Assembly (NCBI GenBank): GCA_049116315.1
Contig: JAGDZD010000010.1
Span: forward strand, 37,190-101,189
Length of the DNA stretch: 64,000 nt
From: Thalassobius sp049116315
GTDB lineage: Bacteria > Pseudomonadota > Alphaproteobacteria > Rhodobacterales > Rhodobacteraceae
Direction of reading: 5' to 3'
The notes beneath the pieces are model-generated. The model saw only the letters and a list, made by a program, of their open reading frames with translations. It had not been told where the DNA came from and made no database searches. The position numbers and the translations under genes were made by a program. Below are positions 44,703-53,441 of the stretch, piece by piece; the first letter of the stretch is position 1, and the number at the start of each line of letters is the position of its first letter.

Positions 44703-45071
44703 TTACTTCTTCTTACCAGCAATGGCCTTTGCAGGGCCTTTGCGAGTACGAGCGTTGGTGTGAGTACGCTGACCGCGTACAGGGAGGTTACGACGGTGGC
44801 GCAAGCCACGGTAGCAGCCGAGATCCATCAGACGTTTGATGTTCATCTGTGTTTCACGACGCAGGTCACCTTCAACGGTGTAGGTTGCATCGATGTGTTC
44901 ACGGATGGCCAAAACTTCGGCATCTGAGAGTTCGTTTACACGACGGGTAAAGTCAATTTTAACTGCTTCGCAGATAGCTTCAGCAGAAGTTTGACCGATT
45001 CCGGTGATATATGTGAGGGCGATCGGGACCCGTTTATGGGTCGGGATGTTAACGCCGGCGATACGTGCCAA
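44703..45071 (-). CDS. rpsM: 30S ribosomal protein S13
   Basis: A 122-residue protein of the small-subunit head (MARIAGVNIPTHKRV, C-terminal RTHTNARTRKGPAK). First gene of the alpha block here; a 408-bp spacer with adk's terminator lies upstream. Confidence 0.98.
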   Translation of the reverse strand: MARIAGVNIPTHKRVPIALTYITGIGQTSAEAICEAVKIDFTRRVNELSDAEVLAIREHIDATYTVEGDLRRETQMNIKRLMDLGCYRGLRHRRNLPVRGQRTHTNARTRKGPAKAIAGKKK

Positions 45072-45430
45072 GTGTCACTTTCCTTTTGGTTGCGGTTCCG
45101 TAACTCCAGAACCTTTTTTCACAACATCAAGCCCGAGGCGTATTTGCCGTCGGGCCCTAGCTGATCAGGTGATCGATTCGAGGCTGAAACAGGCCAGTCA
45201 AGAATCAAAATTTCATTAGACAAATTCCGTAAGTGATCTACTCGAAGGCGTCAAGCGGGAAACTGTCCAAGATCACCGCTTGCCCCAAGGCGCGCCAAAT
45301 TTGTCAGACCCGGCAGATCCCAAGCGTACCGACGAACGCGTCTCAAGCCGCGCCGGGGACCCAAGCCAACGGACGAAACCCATCGGGGAGTCAGCTCCCC
45401 CTAAAGGACGCCTACCCTAGAAAAACAAAA
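45072..45430 (-). other. Leader region of rpsM
   Basis: About 360 bases without a gene. On the minus strand there is a TTGACT box near 45195-45200 with no good -10, and a stem GCCCGA/TCGGGC (about 45130-45155) about 60 bases before rpsM. It must contain the promoter because a terminator closes adk; a protein-binding leader is possible. Confidence 0.35.
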
Positions 45431-45456
45431 CGCCCCACATCTTGCGATGTAAGGCG
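45431..45456 (-). terminator. Terminator after adk
   Basis: CGCCTTACATC-GCAA-GATGTGGGGCG, eleven pairs including two G-U, followed on the minus strand by TTTTGTTTTT. Confidence 0.85.
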
Positions 45457-45479
45457 GTTTGTTCAAAATCTACGACGTC

Positions 45480-46124
45480 TTAGCCGTCAAGCGCAGCGGC
45501 CAAAGAGGCCCGCACATCTTCGATCTCGGCAAGACCATCGATCGACGCCAGCTGATCCTTGGCATAATAATAGCCAATCAGCGGCGAGGTCTTTTTGTAG
45601 TATTCCATCAGGCGCTGCTTCAGGCTGTCTGCGTTGTCGTCGGCGCGACGCTTCACAGTGGTGCCACCGCAGCTGACGCATTTTCCGTCAGCAGCCCAAG
45701 GGCGGGTCGAGTCGTGGTACACTTCACCACAGTCGCCACATGTGGACCGGCCGGTGACACGTGCAACCAAGGCATCGTCATCAACACGCATCTCAACAAC
45801 GGCGTCCAGGTTTTCACCCTTCTCTGCCAGCAGTTCACCCAAGGCATCCGCCTGAGCCAAGGTGCGAGGGAAGCCATCAAAGATGAAACCGCCCTGTTTG
45901 TCACCCTCAAGCTTTTCACGGATCAAACCAATGACGATTTCATCTGTGACCAGCTCACCGCGCGCCATAACTTCGGCGACACGTTTGCCCATTTCGGTAC
46001 CGCTCTCTTTGGCGTCGCGCAGCATGTCACCAGTCGAAAGCTGGATCATGTTGCGGTTGTCGACCAAATAGCGGGCCTGTGTTCCTTTGCCCGCGCCGGG
46101 CGGTCCAAGCAGAATAATATTCAT
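45480..46124 (-). CDS. adk: Adenylate kinase
   Basis: A 214-residue kinase: P-loop GPPGAGKGTQA, DGFPRT, and a long LID domain with CGDC and CVSC, so a zinc-binding lid. Interconverts ATP+AMP and 2 ADP. ATG overlaps the secY stop (ATGA). Confidence 0.97.
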   Translation of the reverse strand: MNIILLGPPGAGKGTQARYLVDNRNMIQLSTGDMLRDAKESGTEMGKRVAEVMARGELVTDEIVIGLIREKLEGDKQGGFIFDGFPRTLAQADALGELLAEKGENLDAVVEMRVDDDALVARVTGRSTCGDCGEVYHDSTRPWAADGKCVSCGGTTVKRRADDNADSLKQRLMEYYKKTSPLIGYYYAKDQLASIDGLAEIEDVRASLAAALDG

Positions 46125-47497
46125 TTACGTGCAGGTCCCTTTCTAGTCCGTTTCTTCCCTTTACCGCGAAGCTGAGATTTTTCAATCAGACCTTCGTACT
46201 GGTGTGCCAACAAATGACTTTGCACTTGCTGAATTGTGTCCATCGTGACCGAAACAACAATCAGTACCGATGTCCCACCAAAGTAGAAGGGGATTGAAAG
46301 CTGGCTACGCAGAATCTCTGGGAGGAGACAAACGGCCGCAAGATACGCGGCACCAAGAACGAGGATCCGAGTGGTTACATACTCTAGATACTCAGCTGTT
46401 TTCTTGCCCGGGCGAATGCCAGGAACGAAGCCGTTTTGGTTCTTCAGGTTGTCCGCAACTTCGTCAGGTTTGAACGACACGTTGAAGGTATAGAAGAACG
46501 CAAAGAAGACGATCATCGAAGTGAAGAACAGCAGGTACAAAGGCTGACCCGGGCTGAAGTTCGCCAAAATGAACGACAGGATAGGATTGGTAGAGTTGCC
46601 AGAGAACGTGCTGATCGTGGTTGGCAGCAACAACAAAGAGCTGGCAAAGATCGCAGGAATAACACCGGCAGGGTTCACTTTGATCGGCAGATGCGAAGAC
46701 CCACCGTCATACACCTTCATACCGACCTGACGGCGCGGGTATTGAATGTGGATCTTGCGCAGAGCGCGCTCCATGAACACAACAAAGCCGATTGTTGCGA
46801 CAACAAGGACCAGAACACCGACGATCACGCCGGGGGCGATCACGCCAGAACGGCCCTGTACAAAGAATTGAGCCAATGCAGCAGGCAGTTCCGCGACAAT
46901 GCCGACGAAGATGATCAAGGAAATGCCGTTACCGATGCCGCGTTGCGTGATTTGCTCACCCAACCACATCAGGAACATTGTACCGCCAACCAGGGTAATC
47001 ATGGTCGCAGAGACAAAGAACCACCCGGGAACCAGCGCCAGCGTTTCGCCAGCCGCGTTCGGAGACTGAAGCCCCATCGCGATGCCGTAAGATTGCAATG
47101 TCGCCAAACCAACGGTCCCGAAACGGGTGTATTGGTTGATCTTTTTGCGGCCCTGTTCGCCTTCTTTTTTCAACTGCTCAAGCGCTGGAACCATCGAGGT
47201 CAGCAGCTGAACAATAATCGAAGCCGAAATATAGGGCATGATCCCGAGGGCAAAAATCCCCATACGGGCCAGCGCACCACCGGTGAACATCGAAAGGATA
47301 CCGCCAATACCAGCGGCCGCCCCATCCATGAATTCGCGAAGTGCGTTGCCATCAATACCGGGGACAGGAATGTATGTGCCCAAACGGTAAACAATTAGGA
47401 GCGCCAGGGTGAACAGGATGCGATTGCGCAGCTCGGTCGCCTTCCCTAGGGCGGCCCAGCTTGTGTTCGCGGCCATTTGTTCGACTGCAGATGCCAT
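46121..47497 (-). CDS. secY: Preprotein translocase subunit SecY
   Basis: A 458-residue channel with ten helices; PGIDGNALREFM, GIMPYISASIIVQLL and the C-terminal FKPDEVADNLKNQNGFVPGIRPG region are diagnostic. Forms SecYEG. Follows rplO by 121 bp, overlaps adk. Confidence 0.97.
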   Translation of the reverse strand: MASAVEQMAANTSWAALGKATELRNRILFTLALLIVYRLGTYIPVPGIDGNALREFMDGAAAGIGGILSMFTGGALARMGIFALGIMPYISASIIVQLLTSMVPALEQLKKEGEQGRKKINQYTRFGTVGLATLQSYGIAMGLQSPNAAGETLALVPGWFFVSATMITLVGGTMFLMWLGEQITQRGIGNGISLIIFVGIVAELPAALAQFFVQGRSGVIAPGVIVGVLVLVVATIGFVVFMERALRKIHIQYPRRQVGMKVYDGGSSHLPIKVNPAGVIPAIFASSLLLLPTTISTFSGNSTNPILSFILANFSPGQPLYLLFFTSMIVFFAFFYTFNVSFKPDEVADNLKNQNGFVPGIRPGKKTAEYLEYVTTRILVLGAAYLAAVCLLPEILRSQLSIPFYFGGTSVLIVVSVTMDTIQQVQSHLLAHQYEGLIEKSQLRGKGKKRTRKGPARK

Positions 47498-47618
47498 GCG
47501 TGGTCTCTCTCATGTGACAACGCCGCCTAGAGCGTTTTCCAGCTCAGGCGGCGTGTTTTGGAAAACTGGGACCTATGTAAGCGTCCAAAGGCGCGCTCAC
47601 AACCCGTTAACGCGCTAC

Positions 47619-48080
47619 TTACGCAGCTTTGACTTTCAGCGAGCCGCCCGCTTTTTCGACAATCTCGATTGCCGACTTAGAAGCGCCGGTCACATCCAGG
47701 TCTACTTTCGCAGTGAATTCGCCTTTGGCCAGGATCCGTACACCGTCCAACTTGCGACGAACCAGACCGCTTTCAACCATCACATCTTCGGTGATAGGCG
47801 CAGAGGCGTCGATTTTGCCCGCTTCGATGAACTTGGCCAAGATGCCCAGGTTCACAACAGCGTATTTGTTGGGGTTGCGTACGTTAAAGCCGCGCTTAGG
47901 CAGACGTTGGTACAAGGGCATTTGACCGCCTTCGTAGCCGTTGATCGAAACACCCGAACGGGACTTTTGACCTTTGATACCACGGCCACCCATTTTACCT
48001 TTGCCCGAACCCGGACCACGGCCAACGCGCATGCGTTTTTTGGTTGCACCTGGATTGTCGTGCAGTTCATTCAATTTCAT
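47619..48080 (-). CDS. rplO: 50S ribosomal protein L15
   Basis: A 153-residue protein from the ATG at 48080 (MKLNELHDNPGATKKRMRVG), behind GGAGAAG. The frame is open far upstream but those residues are not L15. It is separated from rpmD by two DUF1127 genes and has its own promoter. Confidence 0.97.
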   Translation of the reverse strand: MKLNELHDNPGATKKRMRVGRGPGSGKGKMGGRGIKGQKSRSGVSINGYEGGQMPLYQRLPKRGFNVRNPNKYAVVNLGILAKFIEAGKIDASAPITEDVMVESGLVRRKLDGVRILAKGEFTAKVDLDVTGASKSAIEIVEKAGGSLKVKAA

Positions 48081-48176
48081 GTCGCTTCTCCTTGCCGGAT
48101 GTGACCCCCGAAGCGTATCGGGCCAACCGCGGCTTTTCTTGGTTTTGATTCTGTGGCGCTGAACGGCCACCGTGGG

Positions 48177-48205
48177 CGTATAGACCTCTGTGCCAGAGGA
48201 ATCAA
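48177..48205 (-). promoter_or_regulatory. Promoter of rplO-secY-adk
   Basis: On the minus strand TTGATT (48200-48205), 17 bp and TATACG (48177-48182). The spacer contains CCTCTG-GCA-CAGAGG, a perfect six-bp inverted repeat that may be a control site. Confidence 0.7.
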
Positions 48206-48292
48206 GCACAACGCGCGGCCAAGCGACGTGCCTCACTCCCAAGGCAGATCGACACCCCGTTTTCAGCCCACAATTTGAGCACTCAAACGCAA

Positions 48293-48319
48293 AACGCCCC
48301 AGCGAATCGCAGAGGCGTT
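48293..48319 (-). terminator. Terminator after the first DUF1127 gene
   Basis: AACGCCTCTGCG and CGCTGGGGCGTT pair with one mismatch, followed by TTTG on the minus strand. Confidence 0.65.
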
Positions 48320-48343
48320 GAACGGTTTAGGCGGTGGGTGCTT

Positions 48344-48559
48344 TTAGGCGCCGTAGACGTGCTTGTGTGCCAATGCACGGAAGTCATAGCGCGACAGACC
48401 CAGATCTTCGAGGTCACGGTCGTCGAGTTGCTCCAGCTCTGCCAAAGTCTTGTTGAACTTTTGGCGCAGCACCCGCTCGGCTTTGAACTCAGCGACAGCG
48501 TGCTGAACTCGGAGTACGAAGTTGGTCGCGAAAGTCTGTGTGTTTACTGCATATGTCAT
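48344..48559 (-). CDS. DUF1127 small protein (copy A)
   Basis: A 71-residue protein with an Arg-rich C-terminal DUF1127 segment (LEQLDDRDLEDLGLSRYDFRALAHKHVYG). Relatives in Rhodobacter bind RNA and affect sRNA or stress responses. It lies between rpmD and rplO with its own promoter and terminator; about half its residues match copy B. Confidence 0.88.
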   Translation of the reverse strand: MTYAVNTQTFATNFVLRVQHAVAEFKAERVLRQKFNKTLAELEQLDDRDLEDLGLSRYDFRALAHKHVYGA

Positions 48560-48625
48560 TGTCTGTTCCTTCAGAACTGCCAGGGCCTATTCCCTTAGCC
48601 TTGTTGTTTCTCCCTTGGTGTCTCT

Positions 48626-48654
48626 TAGATAGTTGATGATGTTGGCGCTAACAA
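48626..48654 (-). promoter_or_regulatory. Promoter of DUF1127 copy A
   Basis: On the minus strand TTGTTA (48649-48654), 17 bp and TATCTA (48626-48631). Sequence around it is homologous to the promoter of copy B, including upstream TATGC and GCA-TTGTTAG-GC blocks. Confidence 0.65.
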
Positions 48655-48741
48655 TTGCCGATCCCGCCACCCCGCCCTGCACTGAGGGCATAGCTTTGCG
48701 GTGAGCGAATGAGGCTCCATCAACCAAGGCTCAAACGCAAA

Positions 48742-48769
48742 GCGCCCCCGATTTTCAGACCGAGGGCGC
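48742..48769 (-). terminator. Terminator after DUF1127 copy B
   Basis: GCGCCCTCGGT and ATCGGGGGCGC pair with G-U wobbles, then TTTG on the minus strand. Confidence 0.65.
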
Positions 48770-48792
48770 CAACGAAATGGATGAGACTTGGT

Positions 48793-49008
48793 TTACAGGT
48801 CGTAAACTGTCTTGTGGGCAATTGCCTTGATTTCTGAGCGGGCAAATCCAAGATCTGCCAAGTCGCGGTTCGACAGGCTTTCAAGCTCACGTACGGTTTG
48901 AGCGTAGGTTGCTTGACGCTGACGTGCGGCTTTGAATGTTTCTACAGCCGAGTTGATCCGTGCGGCAATGTTAAGACCAATAACCTGAGAGTTTGCTGCA
49001 TAAGCCAT
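48793..49008 (-). CDS. DUF1127 small protein (copy B)
   Basis: A 71-residue protein from the ATG at 49008, behind AAGGAA; a longer frame from 49077 spans the leader and is rejected. Same length and ending (SNRDLADLGFARSEIKAIAHKTVYDL, compare copy A) show it is a paralogue. Own promoter and terminator. Confidence 0.87.
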   Translation of the reverse strand: MAYAANSQVIGLNIAARINSAVETFKAARQRQATYAQTVRELESLSNRDLADLGFARSEIKAIAHKTVYDL

Positions 49009-49079
49009 GATGTATTCCTTTGTTCCTTCCGGGACATATTCCCCGGATCGCGCTATTTCAGTATCGTTTCGATGCACTA

Positions 49080-49108
49080 GAATTAGGTCAGTGACGTTGC
49101 ACTAACAA
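49080..49108 (-). promoter_or_regulatory. Promoter of DUF1127 copy B
   Basis: On the minus strand TTGTTA (49103-49108), 17 bp and TAATTC (49080-49085), aligned with the copy A promoter. Confidence 0.65.
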
Positions 49109-49257
49109 CTGCTAGAACAGCCATGCCGCATTGCAGAAACTGCATAGCTAAACCGCTAAAATAGTGAGCATCAGCACCGTTGAACTATGCCCGGCCAAAT
49201 CGATCCAACGGTTAGACCCAGAGTGTTCGCCCCAACACATCCCGCCAAACAACGAAA

Positions 49258-49285
49258 AACGCCCCCGCCGTTAGGCAGGAGCGTT
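49258..49285 (-). terminator. Terminator after rpmD
   Basis: AACGCTCCTGCC-TAAC-GGCGGGGGCGTT, twelve pairs with two G-U, then TTTTCG on the minus strand. Ends the rpmC-rpmD block. Confidence 0.85.
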
Positions 49286-49301
49286 CAAGTTTTCAGTCGC
49301 G

Positions 49302-49342
49302 CGGAATTTGAAAAATTCCGAACCATTTTCTTTCAGAAAATG
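49302..49342 (-). other. Two further hairpins just after rpmD
   Basis: CGGAATTT-GAA-AAATTCCG (49302-49320) and CATTTTCT-TTC-AGAAAATG (49324-49342), each eight perfect pairs, directly after the stop codon and ahead of the terminator. They may protect the mRNA 3' end. Confidence 0.55.
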
Positions 49343-49343
49343 A

Positions 49344-49532
49344 TCAGTCGCGCTCTTCGATGATCTCAACCATGTGTGGGATCTTGGCGATCATGCCGCG
49401 TACAGACGGCGTATCTTCCAGTTCCCGGGTTTTGTGCATCTTGTTCAGACCCAGACCAATCAAAGTGGCGCGTTGGTCTTGTGGGCGACGGATTGGCGAG
49501 CCAATCTGTTTTACGACGATGGTTTTAGCCAT
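49344..49532 (-). CDS. rpmD: 50S ribosomal protein L30
   Basis: A 62-residue protein (VKQIGSPIRRPQDQRATLIGLGL). Normally followed by rplO; here the block ends with hairpins and a terminator. Confidence 0.97.
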   Translation of the reverse strand: MAKTIVVKQIGSPIRRPQDQRATLIGLGLNKMHKTRELEDTPSVRGMIAKIPHMVEIIEERD

Positions 49533-49544
49533 GATACGGTCTCC

Positions 49545-50117
49545 TTACGCGTCTGCTGCGGCAGGGGCCGCTGCAGGTGCTTCATCCTTGCGCAGGATTT
49601 CAGCAACTTTTTTGCCACGACGTGCAGCAACCGAACGTGGGCTCGACTCTTTGGTCAGGCCGTTCAGTGTTGCGCGGATCATGTTGTAAGGGTTTTGAGA
49701 CCCGATCGACTTGGAAACAACGTCTTTGATGCCCAGCATTTCGAATACAGCACGCATTGGACCACCAGCAATAATACCGGTACCTTCTGGTGCAGTACGC
49801 ATAACCACTTTACCGGCGCCGTGACGGCCTTCCATGTCGTGGTGCAGCGTGCGGCCCTCTTTCAGAGGTACGCGGATCATTTGACGTTTCGCTTGCTCGG
49901 TGGCTTTACGAATGGCCTCAGGGACCTCTTTCGCTTTACCTTTACCAAAGCCTACGCGGCCTTTTTGATCGCCTACAACAACCAGAGCGGCGAAGCCAAA
50001 GCGCTTACCACCTTTAACGGTTTTCGAAACGCGGTTGATCGCAACCAAGCGATCTGCAAATTCCGGAGTCTCGTCACGATCGCGACGGTTGTCCCGGCGT
50101 TTACCTTGTTCTGCCAT
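49545..50117 (-). CDS. rpsE: 30S ribosomal protein S5
   Basis: A 190-residue protein from the ATG at 50117, behind AAGGAATG; an ATG three codons earlier is less likely. RVSKTVKGGKRFGFAALVVVGD and GGPMRAVFEMLGI are diagnostic. Important for decoding accuracy. Confidence 0.97.
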   Translation of the reverse strand: MAEQGKRRDNRRDRDETPEFADRLVAINRVSKTVKGGKRFGFAALVVVGDQKGRVGFGKGKAKEVPEAIRKATEQAKRQMIRVPLKEGRTLHHDMEGRHGAGKVVMRTAPEGTGIIAGGPMRAVFEMLGIKDVVSKSIGSQNPYNMIRATLNGLTKESSPRSVAARRGKKVAEILRKDEAPAAAPAAADA

Positions 50118-50230
50118 GTGAGGCATTCCTTATACAGGGAGGCGCAGCGAAGCGCCGTTGTTTGTTCAATCCTAGTGAGCCAGAAGCCCCCGGATCATCG
50201 GGGTGGCGCCACTGGCGCCACCCGCAAGAC

Positions 50231-50590
50231 TTAGAACTTCAGACCACCTTCACGCGCAGCTTCGGCCAGAGCCTTGACTTTGCCGTGAAACAGGAAGCCA
50301 CCGCGATCGAAGTATACTTCTTCGACGCCAGCTGCCTTGGCCCGCTCGGCGATTGCCGAACCAACTTTGGTTGCTGCTGCGACATTGTTCGAGCCCACAA
50401 CGCCGAGATCTTTCTCGAGCGAAGAAGCCGAGGCCAAAGTGCGGCCTTGAACGTCGTCGATCAGCTGCACGCTGATGTTCTTGTTGCTGCGATGTACGGA
50501 AAGGCGAACGCGACCTGCGTTCATTTTCCGAAGCTTGTTCCGAACGCGCAAGCGGCGTTTCAGAAACAGGGTACGTTTGCTGTTTGCCAT
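50231..50590 (-). CDS. rplR: 50S ribosomal protein L18
   Basis: A 119-residue 5S rRNA-binding protein (KRRLRVRNKLRKM, FDRGGFLFHGKVKALAEAAREGGL). 113 bp before rpsE. Confidence 0.97.
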   Translation of the reverse strand: MANSKRTLFLKRRLRVRNKLRKMNAGRVRLSVHRSNKNISVQLIDDVQGRTLASASSLEKDLGVVGSNNVAAATKVGSAIAERAKAAGVEEVYFDRGGFLFHGKVKALAEAAREGGLKF

Positions 50591-50601
50591 GTTGAGCGTC
50601 C

Positions 50602-51135
50602 TTACTTCTTCTTGCCTTCTTTGCGGAAGATGAATTCATCTTTGTACTTGATGCCTTTGCCTTTGTAGGGCTCAGGTTTACGCCATGCGCGAATGTTCGC
50701 AGCAACTTGGCCAACAAGTTGAGAATCGTCACCTTCAACAATGATTACAGTCGCTTTGGGGCACGTGACGGTCACACCGGCAGGCACTTCAAAGTTGACT
50801 TCATGCGAGTAGCCCAGGTTCAGCTTCAGGATGTTGCCTGATACTGCAGCCCGGTAACCAACACCGTTGATTTCCAGCTCTTTTTTGAAGCCTGTAGTCA
50901 CACCTTTGACCATATTGGCCACCATGGTGCGCGACATGCCCCACTGTTGACGTGCACGCTTAGAGTTTCCACGCGGTGCAACGCTAACTTTGCTGTCTTC
51001 AATGGTGATGGTGACATCGTCAGTTGCGGTGAAGCTTTGGGTCGCTTTCGCGCCCTTTACTTCGATGGTCTGGCCGGACAGAGACGCCGTAACGCCGCTG
51101 GGCAGCTCGACCGGTTTTTTACCAATACGAGACAT
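50602..51135 (-). CDS. rplF: 50S ribosomal protein L6
   Basis: A 177-residue protein from the ATG at 51135 (MSRIGKKPVELPSGV); the open frame upstream overlaps rpsH. C-terminal KPEPYKGKGIKY is diagnostic. Confidence 0.97.
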   Translation of the reverse strand: MSRIGKKPVELPSGVTASLSGQTIEVKGAKATQSFTATDDVTITIEDSKVSVAPRGNSKRARQQWGMSRTMVANMVKGVTTGFKKELEINGVGYRAAVSGNILKLNLGYSHEVNFEVPAGVTVTCPKATVIIVEGDDSQLVGQVAANIRAWRKPEPYKGKGIKYKDEFIFRKEGKKK

Positions 51136-51145
51136 TCCAGATTCC

Positions 51146-51538
51146 TTAGAAGACCGTGCAGAGTACTTCGCCACCAACTTTGTTGGAACGAGCAACTGCA
51201 TCCGACATCACACCTTTAGATGTGCTGACAATCGACACACCCAGGCCCTGACGGACAGTAGGGATGTCATTGGCGCTGACGTAAACGCGACGGCCAGGTT
51301 TAGAAACCCGCTTCACTTCGCGAATGACAGGAGTGCCTTCGTAATATTTCAGACCAATTTCAAGGGTCGGGTGACCGTTGACATCAGTGCCTGACTCATA
51401 GCCACGGATGTAGCCTTCGCTTTGCAGCACATCCAGAACCCAGCCACGCAGTTTCGACGCAGGTGTCGACACTGTCGACTTACCGCGCAAAGATGCGTTG
51501 CGGATACGAGTGAGCATATCGCCGATAGGATCGTTCAT
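51146..51538 (-). CDS. rpsH: 30S ribosomal protein S8
   Basis: A 130-residue 16S rRNA-binding protein (MNDPIGDMLTRIRNA; ending VGGEVLCTVF). In enterobacteria S8 represses the spc operon; not testable here. Confidence 0.97.
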   Translation of the reverse strand: MNDPIGDMLTRIRNASLRGKSTVSTPASKLRGWVLDVLQSEGYIRGYESGTDVNGHPTLEIGLKYYEGTPVIREVKRVSKPGRRVYVSANDIPTVRQGLGVSIVSTSKGVMSDAVARSNKVGGEVLCTVF

Positions 51539-51550
51539 AATATCTCTCCC

Positions 51551-51856
51551 TTACCAGCTGGATTTGACCAGACCGGGGATCTGGCCGAACGAGCCAAGTT
51601 CCCGCAGCATGATACGGCTGACCCGAAGCTTACGGTAGTAAGCGTGAGGACGACCGGTCAGCTGACAACGGTTGTGCAAACGTGTAGCCGAGCTGTTGCG
51701 CGGCAGTTCAGCAAGCTTCAAAGACGCGCGAAAGCGGTCTTCCATTGGCTTGTCTTTATCATTGATGATCTCTTTGAGAGCAGCACGCTTAGCGGCGTAA
51801 CGTGCCACCAGCTTTTCGCGCTTTTTCTCGCGTTCGACCATTGCTTTCTTAGCCAT
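51551..51856 (-). CDS. rpsN: 30S ribosomal protein S14
   Basis: A 101-residue, zinc-free long form (MAKKAMVEREKKREKLV, RCQLTGRPHAYYRKLRVSRI). Confidence 0.97.
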   Translation of the reverse strand: MAKKAMVEREKKREKLVARYAAKRAALKEIINDKDKPMEDRFRASLKLAELPRNSSATRLHNRCQLTGRPHAYYRKLRVSRIMLRELGSFGQIPGLVKSSW

Positions 51857-51875
51857 AACTCTAATCTCCCCGCGC

Positions 51876-52439
51876 TTAGCTGTTAAAGGGCATGTTGAAA
51901 GCTTTCAACAGCGCCTTAGCTTCCGCGTCGGTGTTCGCGGTGGTGGCGATCACAATGTCCATGCCCCAAACTTCGTCAACTTTGTCGAAGTCGATTTCAG
52001 GGAAAACAATGTGCTCTTTCATGCCGGTGGCGTAGTTGCCACGACCATCAAACGACTTGCCGGATACGCCGCGGAAGTCGCGGATACGTGGCATTGCGAT
52101 TGTGATCAGACGATCCAAGAATTCGTACATACGGTCGCCACGCAGGGTCACTTTCGCACCCATTGGCATACCTTCACGAACCCGGAAACCAGCGATCGAG
52201 TTTTTGGCGACAGTTGTCAAAGCTTTCTGACCGGCAATTTTGGTCAGATCTTCAACAGCCGACTTGGCTTTCTTGCTGTCACGGACAGCAGCAGCACCAC
52301 AACCAATGTTCAGAACAATTTTGTCCAAACGTGGGATCTGCATGTCGTTCTTGTAGCCGAACTCTTCTTTCAGAGCCGCGCGTACAGTCTCAACATACTG
52401 AGCCTTCAGGCGGGGGGTGTAGTTTGCAGTATCAAGCAT
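51876..52439 (-). CDS. rplE: 50S ribosomal protein L5
   Basis: A 187-residue 5S rRNA-binding protein (PRLDKIVLNIGCG, FRVREGMPMGAKVTLRG). Overlaps rplX by eight bases. Confidence 0.97.
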   Translation of the reverse strand: MLDTANYTPRLKAQYVETVRAALKEEFGYKNDMQIPRLDKIVLNIGCGAAAVRDSKKAKSAVEDLTKIAGQKALTTVAKNSIAGFRVREGMPMGAKVTLRGDRMYEFLDRLITIAMPRIRDFRGVSGKSFDGRGNYATGMKEHIVFPEIDFDKVDEVWGMDIVIATTANTDAEAKALLKAFNMPFNS

Positions 52440-52743
52440 CGATTACATCCCCTGTGGTTTTGGCGAAGCGAACTTTCTTGTCACCTTCCATGCGGAAGCC
52501 AACGCGGGTTGCTTTACCGTTTGCATCCAAGAATGCCAGGTTGGACAGCGCGATCGGCATGGATTTAGGCAAACGCCCACCCTGCTCGGTCTGGCTGGCC
52601 CGTGTGTGGCGGATGGCCATGTTGATGCCGTCCACGATAGCTTTGCCAGCTTGGGGGTTCACAGAAGCGATAACGCCCTCTTTGCCCTTGTCCTTACCGG
52701 CCAAAACGACAACTTTGTCGCCTTTTTTCAGTTTGGCAGCCAT
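52432..52743 (-). CDS. rplX: 50S ribosomal protein L24
   Basis: A 103-residue protein from the ATG at 52743 with the KOW motif KKGDKVVVLAGKDKGKEG. An assembly initiator of the large subunit. An upstream ATG at 52764 lies in rplN. Confidence 0.96.
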   Translation of the reverse strand: MAAKLKKGDKVVVLAGKDKGKEGVIASVNPQAGKAIVDGINMAIRHTRASQTEQGGRLPKSMPIALSNLAFLDANGKATRVGFRMEGDKKVRFAKTTGDVIDA

Positions 52744-52744
52744 C

Positions 52745-53113
52745 TTACAGCACCTCCGGCGCAAGCGAGATGATTTTCATGAAGTTCTTGGAGCGCAGCT
52801 CACGAACAACTGGCCCGAAGATACGGGTGCCAACTGGCTCGTTGCTGTTGTTCAAGATCACGGCAGCGTTGCGATCAAAGCGGATCGCTGTACCGTCTTC
52901 ACGACGAACTTCTTTGGCGGTGCGTACGACGACGGCCTTACGGACGTCACCCTTTTTTACGCGACCACGTGGAATGGCTTCTTTCACAGAAACGACGATT
53001 ACGTCACCTACGGAGGCGTAACGACGGTGTGAGCCACCCAGAACCTTGATGCACTGAACTCGGCGAGCGCCGGAGTTGTCAGCTACATCCAGATTGGTCT
53101 GCATCTGGATCAT
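52745..53113 (-). CDS. rplN: 50S ribosomal protein L14
   Basis: A 122-residue protein (MIQMQTNLDVADNSGARR; ELRSKNFMKIISLAPEVL in the last 20 residues). Full length. Confidence 0.97.
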   Translation of the reverse strand: MIQMQTNLDVADNSGARRVQCIKVLGGSHRRYASVGDVIVVSVKEAIPRGRVKKGDVRKAVVVRTAKEVRREDGTAIRFDRNAAVILNNSNEPVGTRIFGPVVRELRSKNFMKIISLAPEVL

Positions 53114-53196
53114 TTGGTTTCTCCCGACCTATGGGGGGGCTTGCAGGCGCCCGGATCCCCCAGGGTTTCGACAATGTCGAAAAGAGTTGTGTCAGC

Positions 53197-53430
53197 TTAC
53201 GCTTCTACAACAACTTCCCAACGCTTGGTTTTCGACTTTGGTGCACATTCCTGGATACGGACTTGGTCACCAACGTTGAATTGGTTGTTCTCATCGTGAG
53301 CCCGGTATTTTTTGGACTTACGGATGGTCTTTTTCAGAACTGGGTGTGTGAAGCGGCGTTCTACCGACACAGTTACAGTCTGAGCGTTTGCGTTCGAGGT
53401 CACGGTGCCTGCGAGAATACGTTTGGGCAT
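53197..53430 (-). CDS. rpsQ: 30S ribosomal protein S17
   Basis: A 77-residue OB-fold protein (MPKRILAGTVTSNANAQTV; RAHDENNQFNVGDQVRI). Confidence 0.97.
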   Translation of the reverse strand: MPKRILAGTVTSNANAQTVTVSVERRFTHPVLKKTIRKSKKYRAHDENNQFNVGDQVRIQECAPKSKTKRWEVVVEA

Positions 53431-53441
53431 CTGTTAGGTCC

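Noticed and set aside
43779..44927. 382-codon plus-strand open frame across rpoA, rpsK and rpsM
   Set aside because: Spans three conserved genes on the other strand and has no recognisable domain.
46436..47398. 320-codon plus-strand open frame inside secY
   Set aside because: Highly charged Arg/Asp/Gln-rich shadow of a membrane protein gene.
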